33,380 nucleotides of DNA from a virus. Numbering within the stretch: the first letter of the stretch is position 1; every line of letters starts with the position of its first letter. This document shows positions 20,891 to 27,300 of this stretch, piece after piece. Location: positions 1 through 33,380 of IMG/VR virus record IMGVR_UViG_3300011115_000910. One strand, written 5' to 3'. The notes beneath the pieces were generated by a model, which was given only the letters and a program-made list of their open reading frames with translations, was not told where the DNA came from and searched no databases. Made by a program: the position numbers and the translations under genes.

Positions 20891-21205
20891 ATGACTGTCA
20901 CTTATGCAACTTTCCTTGATCGTTTCCCTGAATTTACTCCCCATCCATCGGGAATTGTGAACGGGGCAATCACTGAAGCAACAGCGGATGCAAGTGAAGA
21001 TGTTTTTGGGGATCAAACTGATCGCGCCGTAAAACACCTCGCTGCACATATTATTGCCATTCAACTAGCACAAATGGGCGTTCAAATTGGCGCCACGGAA
21101 GGCAAGGTGTATGGCAAGGGACTGGAGGCCACGCAATATGGCCAAGAGTTCAAACGAATGCTTGAAACCGTCGCCGGTTCTCTTTCCATTGGTTTTGTCG
21201 CATGA
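20891..21205 (+). CDS. DUF4054-like head-tail connector
   Basis: The pattern of a small helical head-tail adaptor is visible: TYATFLDRFPEFTPHPSGIV, TEATADASEDVFG, AVKHLAAHIIAIQLAQMG and EFKRMLETV. This matches DUF4054 connector proteins (often annotated gp15- or HK97 gp6-like). ATG 20891 is preferred over TTG 20885, because the latter overlaps the previous stop. The gene is coupled to the next by an ATGA overlap. Confidence 0.7.
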   Translation: MTVTYATFLDRFPEFTPHPSGIVNGAITEATADASEDVFGDQTDRAVKHLAAHIIAIQLAQMGVQIGATEGKVYGKGLEATQYGQEFKRMLETVAGSLSIGFVA

Positions 21206-21591
21206 TTAACGGCCTTTCACCATTAGCAAATGCCACCCTCGTGTGGTCAGTGGCTCTTGGTTATGCCGTTGATTCTGAAACTGGCAATTACGTGGGCCTT
21301 CCATCAGGCGTCACTTACTATGCCAGTCTGAGGCAGAAGCGCAATCCACAGTACGATTACCTCCTAGGAGCTGACAATACTGCGGTGTACATGGAAGGAC
21401 GCTTGACGGGGCCCCTAGCCCTCTCTGGCGTCACTCCTGGCAGCTCTGCTGCTGCCACCATCAATGGAAGGGAAGGACGCTTTGAGCTATTGCCAAATGA
21501 ACAAATTGCTGAGCATTATTGGCAGTTCATTGGCGCACCAATCAGAGGCATCTTTAGACTGGTTGGTAAAGGAAGCGTACAGAACGTCTGA
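21202..21591 (+). CDS. Putative head-closure / neck protein, 129 aa
   Basis: No motif is decisive. It lies between the connector and the tail tube, in the usual place of head-closure proteins. The protein is beta-rich (VTYYASLRQKRNPQYDYLL; TAVYMEGRLTGPLALSGV; RGIFRLVGKGSV) and 129 aa long, comparable to head-closure proteins of siphoviruses. Function rests on context and size. Confidence 0.5.
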   Translation: MINGLSPLANATLVWSVALGYAVDSETGNYVGLPSGVTYYASLRQKRNPQYDYLLGADNTAVYMEGRLTGPLALSGVTPGSSAAATINGREGRFELLPNEQIAEHYWQFIGAPIRGIFRLVGKGSVQNV

Positions 21592-21632
21592 CGCTTAACC
21601 ATTTTCTCTCTCTCCATTGCTGAGGCATTCTC

Positions 21633-22211
21633 ATGCTCTACCACCCCACAGAACTGGTTAAGAGCCAAGACGTAATTGTACGTGTTGGTTCTATTAGCGG
21701 CACCGGCCGTCCAGTGATCACTCAATCTGGCGCCACCTTTAGTGTTAGCGGCGCTCCCACTCTTTATACGTTGCAAGCAGCCACCACGGCTTCTGTTGCA
21801 TTCAACGATGGCAACACTGAATTTTACCTGCTTGGTGGCGGCGGTTTTGCTGATAGCGTGATCGTTACCAGCCAAGCTACGGCTTCCGTCACTTCTTATT
21901 TCCAGAAGGACGTGGATGGTACGGTGTTTGTTCCTAATAGCTTCGACGAAGCTTTCCAAGTGATCAGCGCCGTTCGTTACGACAAGAACCAAGAAGTGTA
22001 CGTTGAAATCAACAAGCAACTTGGCGTCAGTGGCACCACTTTCTACTATGACCGCGTGGCTTACGTGGCTACCGTGATGAACTACAACGAGAGCTATCCT
22101 GCTGACAACCTCGTTGAATGCACCTTCGACCTCATCAGCCGTGGTCGCATTGGTGTTCACCAGAGTGCCACCAGCACTGGCAGCATCATCCCGACTGCTC
22201 CTAACTCCTAA
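21633..22211 (+). CDS. Major tail tube protein
   Basis: The 192-aa beta-rich protein has the typical tail-tube ending: YDRVAYVATVMNYNESYPAD and then NLVECTFDLISRGRIG, corresponding to the conserved 'f-A-x-V ... D-x-V ... l-G-i' pattern of siphophage tube proteins. It precedes tail-terminator and HK97 gp10-like genes and is followed by a strong intrinsic terminator, which suggests its transcript is made in excess. ATG 21633 has no perfect ribosome binding site; GAGG lies about 10 nt upstream. Confidence 0.7.
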   Translation: MLYHPTELVKSQDVIVRVGSISGTGRPVITQSGATFSVSGAPTLYTLQAATTASVAFNDGNTEFYLLGGGGFADSVIVTSQATASVTSYFQKDVDGTVFVPNSFDEAFQVISAVRYDKNQEVYVEINKQLGVSGTTFYYDRVAYVATVMNYNESYPADNLVECTFDLISRGRIGVHQSATSTGSIIPTAPNS

Positions 22212-22263
22212 ACCATTGCTTAATGGTTTTCTGTTAGCCTCTCCTTACGGGGAGGCTTTTTAT
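22210..22263 (+). terminator. Tandem hairpins ending in an intrinsic terminator
   Basis: AAACCATT-GCTT-AATGGTTT (22210-22229) overlaps the tail-tube stop codon. AGCCTCTCC-TTAC-GGGGAGGCT (22236-22257, one T-G pair) is followed by TTTTATT. It is a textbook rho-independent terminator. The 3' arm GGAGG (22251-22255) also forms the ribosome binding site for the GTG start at 22265, so read-through messages have that site locked in the stem. Confidence 0.85.
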
Positions 22264-22264
22264 T

Positions 22265-22675
22265 GTGGACATTGCTCAGCTTCGGGACACCATTGTTACT
22301 TTGCTTTCGGCATCGCCTAATTTAATTGGCTCCTACACGCTTCCAAACGGCACTAGCATTCCTGCTGTTTATGTGGTGGGACAGAACAGCGTGCCCACCG
22401 AATGGAAAGCAACTGGCCTGGAAGTGACCATTAGACAATACCCTGAACTGGTAACTAGACCAGGCGTAGGCATAGCAAAAGTGCTGCAACAATGGGAAGT
22501 AATGGTGGTTCAATATAATCCCAATGGCAAAGAAATTGTCACTGTCATGGACCGCATGGCAAGGCGCTTCCCTGATGCTGCATCTAGATTCACGCCGGGA
22601 AATGACATCGCCTATGAACGCTGCCGCTTTATTATTCCTGATATGACTATTCGCCGCCTTTATCCTGGTCCCTGA
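22265..22675 (+). CDS. Putative tail terminator protein
   Basis: Residues show the tail-terminator pattern: an N-terminal helix (DIAQLRDTIVTLLSASPNLI), a beta core (GTSIPAVYVVG; QQWEVMVVQYNPNGKEIV), and the helix plus ending MDRMARRFPDAASRF ... AYERCRFIIPDM. Lambda U-like proteins of about 130-140 aa have this layout and cap the finished tail tube. The start is GTG 22265, within reach of GGAGG 22251-22255. The order tube-then-terminator is reversed relative to lambda (U before V), so the assignment is probable, not certain. Confidence 0.6.
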   Translation: MDIAQLRDTIVTLLSASPNLIGSYTLPNGTSIPAVYVVGQNSVPTEWKATGLEVTIRQYPELVTRPGVGIAKVLQQWEVMVVQYNPNGKEIVTVMDRMARRFPDAASRFTPGNDIAYERCRFIIPDMTIRRLYPGP

Positions 22676-22677
22676 TT

Positions 22678-23148
22678 ATGCCAGTCATTAATGCAAGAAT
22701 AATTGGAGCAAAGCAAATTGAACAGGCGCTAATCAATGCGTTTGAAAACTGGACCAAGGAGGAGATTAACGAAAAGCATTGGGACTCGCAATTTGGGGAT
22801 AGAAAATGGAAGTACGAAGCTGTAACTGTAAGAAAAAATAGGGAGACGGTGGGCCCAAGCCCTCGTGACATCTACGACTTGGGTGAGCTTTATGAAAGCG
22901 GAATTAAAAGTTACAAATTTACAACAGGGGCGGGCAGTGCCGAAGCAAGCTGGCACTGGGATGCTAAAAACAAAGGGAAAACTCCCGAAGAATACGCATG
23001 GTATGTTCACGAAGGAGAAGGGACCAACATCCAAGCGCGCAAATTTACAGACCAAGTTTCTGATGCAAAGTTTTCCTTTATGAATGACGTTGGTTTGAAT
23101 TTGCTGGATAGAGTGCAAACAGCGTTAAATGGGCTCCATGCAAATTGA
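22678..23148 (+). CDS. HK97 gp10-like tail-completion / neck protein
   Basis: A conserved C-terminal block, SWHWDAKNKGKTPEEYAWYV followed by HEGEGTNIQARKFTDQ, is the signature of HK97 gp10-like neck or tail-completion proteins. The 156-aa size fits. The N-terminal helix (GAKQIEQALINAFENW) is also typical. It starts 2 bp after the tail-terminator gene and overlaps the next small gene by 11 bp. Confidence 0.7.
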   Translation: MPVINARIIGAKQIEQALINAFENWTKEEINEKHWDSQFGDRKWKYEAVTVRKNRETVGPSPRDIYDLGELYESGIKSYKFTTGAGSAEASWHWDAKNKGKTPEEYAWYVHEGEGTNIQARKFTDQVSDAKFSFMNDVGLNLLDRVQTALNGLHAN

Positions 23149-23377
23149 CTACCTATGGAGCTCAGACGGACGCTGCCATGCCATTAATTGTCTTTACGAA
23201 GGAGCAAGCCTTGAAACTGGCATCCTTTGCCTTATGGCATTTCCAGAAGAGACTATTAGAATTGCAAACGAAGATCACTCTTTTTTAGTTGAAGTGCCTA
23301 AGGAATTTCGCTCTCAAAGCGAAAGGGTGAAGGTATTCAACGCCATCTTGAACGTCCTCGATCATGAGCAAGTATAG
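23138..23377 (+). CDS. Hypothetical protein, 79 aa, between neck and chaperone genes
   Basis: No family is recognised. It begins MQIDYLWSSDGRCHAINCLY and ends in a helix (ERVKVFNAILNVLDHEQV). ATG 23138 overlaps the previous stop (23146-23148), and the gene itself overlaps the chaperone start (23364) by 14 bp. The sequence appears protein-like and the overlaps argue that it is translated. Confidence 0.6.
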   Translation: MQIDYLWSSDGRCHAINCLYEGASLETGILCLMAFPEETIRIANEDHSFLVEVPKEFRSQSERVKVFNAILNVLDHEQV

Positions 23378-23909
23378 TTTCCTCCTCCAAAGCGAAGAGC
23401 CTGAATTTTTCGAGCTAACGCCGAAAGTGCGTTTGCGCAAGCATGGCGGATGGCTCGTTGCGGAAGGCATTGAGCAGGAAGAGCTGAGCAAGGCTCAAAG
23501 CCAAGCCACCATTCGCGCAGTGCAACTTGCAAAGCGCATTGCCACGGCCAAAGGCATTGCCCTTGACGAAGCCTTTGCTTTGCTTCAAGGCGGCGCTGAT
23601 ATGAGCGAGATGGAACTGCTCAGTGATTTCACTGAAGAAACCCTGGGCATGATTAACAGTGGCGGCAGCGTTGAAATTGGCAATGCACGCATGGTCACTG
23701 TTTTCATTCGTTGCCGTGGTGAAGGGCTGATTGAGGACGAATGGCAGTCCCTTGATGACTGGTCCATTGAAGACACTAAGGCCATGGGGCGACGAGTGAT
23801 CAGCAAGGGCATGGAATTCATCATGAGCGAGCAGGAGGCTGAGGCGAAAGAAGCGGGACAAGCAAAAAAAGCGCCCCGCAGGACGAAGGAAGTGTTGTCG
23901 AGCGACTAG
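23364..23909 (+). CDS. Tail assembly chaperone, short form (lambda G-like)
   Basis: It sits immediately before the tape measure gene and has the features of tail assembly chaperones: a small beta start (MSKYSFLLQSEEPEFFEL), a helical body and a charged tail (EQEAEAKEAGQAKKAPRRTK). The family typically produces a short and a frameshifted long protein, both of which bind the tape measure protein. Zero-frame GCA AAA AAA GCG at 23862-23873 contains the heptamer A AAA AAA in the correct phase. Zero-frame product 181 aa. Confidence 0.75.
   Translation: MSKYSFLLQSEEPEFFELTPKVRLRKHGGWLVAEGIEQEELSKAQSQATIRAVQLAKRIATAKGIALDEAFALLQGGADMSEMELLSDFTEETLGMINSGGSVEIGNARMVTVFIRCRGEGLIEDEWQSLDDWSIEDTKAMGRRVISKGMEFIMSEQEAEAKEAGQAKKAPRRTKEVLSSD
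23864..23870 (+). promoter_or_regulatory. Slippery site A AAA AAA for chaperone -1 frameshift
   Basis: The heptamer is phased X-XXY-YYZ relative to the G-like frame. After a -1 slip the ribosome enters a frame that stays open from 23870 to 24337. This corresponds to the conserved G/GT frameshift of long-tailed phages (lambda uses GGGAAAG). An obvious downstream hairpin is not seen. Confidence 0.75.
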
Positions 23910-24340
23910 AAAAACAGGCGCGGCAGTTCTTGAAAAGTTTGACAAAATGGGACGAGATTTACTTTCGCCTTAATGCTTCAGACTTAAAGGACAGACGATG
24001 GGAGGCAAACAATTTTGGCAAGCAGCGCGTGAAAGACGTGGTGGTTGCTTTGAAGTGGCTAGAGAAATATGACATCACGAAATACAATATCAATAGCATT
24101 TCTACGGCAAAGCTTGGCACCGTAGTAGTGGGAGCATTGGGCGGGAAGAAGGCAAGGGCGTCTGTTGATGATTTCCTGCCATTCGACACCAAGAAGATCA
24201 AGAAAGAGAATGGTCTGTCTGATGAAAGCTTGACAGTTCTTCAACGACTAATGCGCTCTAGAAGGATGGACGGACGAGTGATTGCCTTGCTTGCAGAAGA
24301 ATTAAAAACTGCATCATCGCGTGAACAATCCAGCGATTAG
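23870..24340 (+). CDS. Tail assembly chaperone frame -1 extension (lambda T-like)
   Basis: Read by -1 frameshift, this adds 156 residues to the first 169 of the G-like protein (325 aa in total). The junction reads KK-SAPQDEGSVVERLEKQARQF, continuing into LKSLTKWDEIYFRLNASD. The independent start available is only TTG 23930, without a ribosome binding site, which supports production by frameshift. The C-terminal part is helical and basic. The stop (24338-24340) lies 33 bp before the tape measure ATG. Confidence 0.75.
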   Translation, partial: SAPQDEGSVVERLEKQARQFLKSLTKWDEIYFRLNASDLKDRRWEANNFGKQRVKDVVVALKWLEKYDITKYNINSISTAKLGTVVVGALGGKKARASVDDFLPFDTKKIKKENGLSDESLTVLQRLMRSRRMDGRVIALLAEELKTASSREQSSD

Positions 24341-24373
24341 GCTACACTACAACAATAGGAACATTGTGCAAAT

Positions 24374-27300
24374 ATGGCTGCTCCTGAGCTAAGGCTTGAA
24401 GTATCTCTGAATCTTGCGGGCTTTCGCAATGAGGTGAGAAAGCTTACGCAGATAGCTCAAAGCGAGTTTGTGCCTAAAATTAATGTAAAATTTAATAGGC
24501 AAACATTAGACGCCGAATTAAATAATTTACAGCGTGCAATCAAGCGTCGCGTATATCGCGTAGAAATTGGCGGTAATATTGACTCACTGCCAGGCAAGAT
24601 TAAAGCCCTTAAGGAACAGTTAGCGTCCATTGAAAGCCTTAAAATTGACCTGGGTATTGGCGCGGTTAAGTCGCTCTCCAAGAAAGATGCCAGCAAGATT
24701 AAAAGTGATTTGCGTGCGGAAATATTGGGAGAGCAAAAAAAGTTATACATTCCCACGTCAATACAGGCCAAAATTAGTCGAGATGACGTTCGAAATTTTA
24801 AGAATGCTGTCAAGTCTAAACTTACTGGACTCTCTGTAGACGTAAAAGTCAACGCTAAGGGTGGTGGATTTGCTGGTTCCGAGCAGGGTGCTGCAGGGCT
24901 GATGCAATATATGCGTAGTCAGGGGATGGTCGGTAAAACCGCCTCTGGCATGGAAATGCGGCTGGGCAAAGGCGGCGATGACATAAAGCAGCAGCTTAGT
25001 GATGCTGTGCAATCCGCTGAAAAAATTAAGTCTGTTTTCGATGGCGTGGCTAAAAATATCGCCACCACCGGCAAGTCCATTGCAAACGTTCAAGGCAAAA
25101 GGCTTAGCTTGGCGAATGTTCCGCTCATTGCTGGATCAGTAGAAAAAAAGGTTGAACGCTCTGCAGAAGCAATCGGAGGAACAATGTCCCCTGATGCGCT
25201 GAAAGCCTTATACCCAGAAATAAACAAAACTATTGCTTCATTTGCCAGTCTTAAAGGGCAAATTCAACAAAACACTTCTAAACTTTCTGGTTTCAGTTTG
25301 ATAATTGGGCTAGCAGCTTTTGCAGGCGTTCCATTAGCTAAGAGCATTGTCAAACTCACAGGAAGCACTGACAATTTTGCAAAATTACTGGACAAACTTG
25401 GACCAAAATTAGAGGCAGCATTTGCTAAAGCTACTTCTGGTATCCTCAATAATGCGTCTAGTAGATTATTAAGTGGAGGCAGGCCAGCCGGCTTGCTACC
25501 TGCGGCTTATCGAGGCATCGGACCGTCTGCAGAGCCTGCAGGCTTATTGCCTCCTGCTTATCGAGGAATTGGCCCAAGTCGCAACGCCGGATCGCTTCCT
25601 GGCACTGCATTCGGAGGACAGAAATATCTCCCCACCGCGCTAGGAGAAGAACTGAAAGAGGTTTTGAGAGGTGCTGCGAATGCTTTCCTTGATTCGATTA
25701 GGCAAAATATTAGGGCTGTCACCGTAACCGACATGGGGGCGCCTCCGTCTCGGCAGGGCCTGCTGCAAGGCGGTTCTGTGGCGGGCTTTCTACCCGGAAG
25801 GGCGTCTGCTGCCAGCGTCCTGGAACTGAATAATATCCTGGCTGGAGCCATTCGCGAATACTTCAAATTGGTGGCTAGGGAAATTGAATACAGGTCGGGC
25901 TCAATAGGAAAAACCCCCTTATCTACCACCCCATTGCTAGAGCCGTCTCGCATCGCGGGATTGCTGCCCGGCAGGCCATCTGCCGCTAGCGTTTTAGAGC
26001 TGAATAATATCCTTGCGGGCGCCATTCGTGAATATTTTAAGGCAGTGGCAAGGGACGTGGCGGGGGCAGGAAGGGCGCCCATAGCGACCACCCCATTACT
26101 CTCCGCTGCCTCTCCCCGGAATCAATTGATGCTTCCTCCGGCAGGAGGAACGACCGCCAATTTGAATAGGCCGCGCACCACCACGGGAAGTTTCACGGGC
26201 AGGGGCTATGAGCCGCCAGGGGGATTTGCTTCCGATGGAATGCTAGGAGGAAGACAGGGGCCGGCAACGTTCATCGGAGCGGGCAGTCAAATGGAGAAAT
26301 TCAAGACTGTACCAGACGTGGCCACTGCCTCCACTCAAAACTTTAGAGCCAGTCAAATTCCTTTGATTGGCGGCATTAAAAGTCTTGCCGGGGAATTTGG
26401 AGAAGCCACAAAACAAGTGCTTTTGTACGGCACTGCGTATAAAGGACTGGCTTTCCTTATCAGTCTTCCGGGGCAAGTTCTCAACGCGGCCAAGAGTCAG
26501 CAACAATTCAACAATGGATTAAAAGTTGCCACTCAGGAAACGGGCACATTTGCCAAGGAACTTTTGTACGTGGACAATGTACAACGTGCATTCGGCTTAA
26601 ATCTTGAAACCACTCGCACGGGATTTACAAGGCTATATGCCTCCATGGCGCCAACGGGATTTGATTCTGGCTCCATTGAAAAACTCTTTACTGGCATAAG
26701 CGCAGCCACTGCATCCTTGCAACTGACACCAGACAAAGCTGAGCGCGTTATTTATGCCTTTGGGCAAATGGCAAGCAAAGGCCAAATCATGGCCGAAGAA
26801 CTGAAGGGGCAGTTGGGAGACGTTTTGCCAGGCGCCTTGGCAATCTTCTCTAGGGCCGCTGGAATGTCCGTCAAGGAGTTCAGCAAGGCGATGGAGGATG
26901 GGGAATTTACTGGCAATCGCTTTAGGGAGGTGTTTGCGAAAGTAAGTGACGAATTGATGAATCGCTTCGGCACCGGAGCACAGGTGGCCGGGAGATCGCT
27001 ACAGGGCTTAATTAATACAGTCGGAGGCGACTTCCAGCGCACGCTAGAAAGCTTTGCACCTCTCGCAAATGCCGCTGCTCAAGCAACACTAGGCCCTCTC
27101 ACGGGAATGCTGAGGGAAGTCTCCATGGCGGCGCAAATTGCCATGGGTGAGCAGGACAGAGTACGGAAACAATTGGAGGCAGCGCAAACAGACGTTTCTA
27201 CGCTCAAGGCCGGCGGCGCTGATGCAAAAGAAATTAAAGCTGCAGAGCAGAATGTTGCGGCGTTGGCGGCTAAGTATGAAGTGTTAAATGAGGCAGCCAG

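Noticed and set aside
23930-24340. Independent gene starting at TTG 23930
   Set aside because: No ribosome binding site; the frame is open back to the A AAA AAA slip site, matching the known chaperone frameshift.
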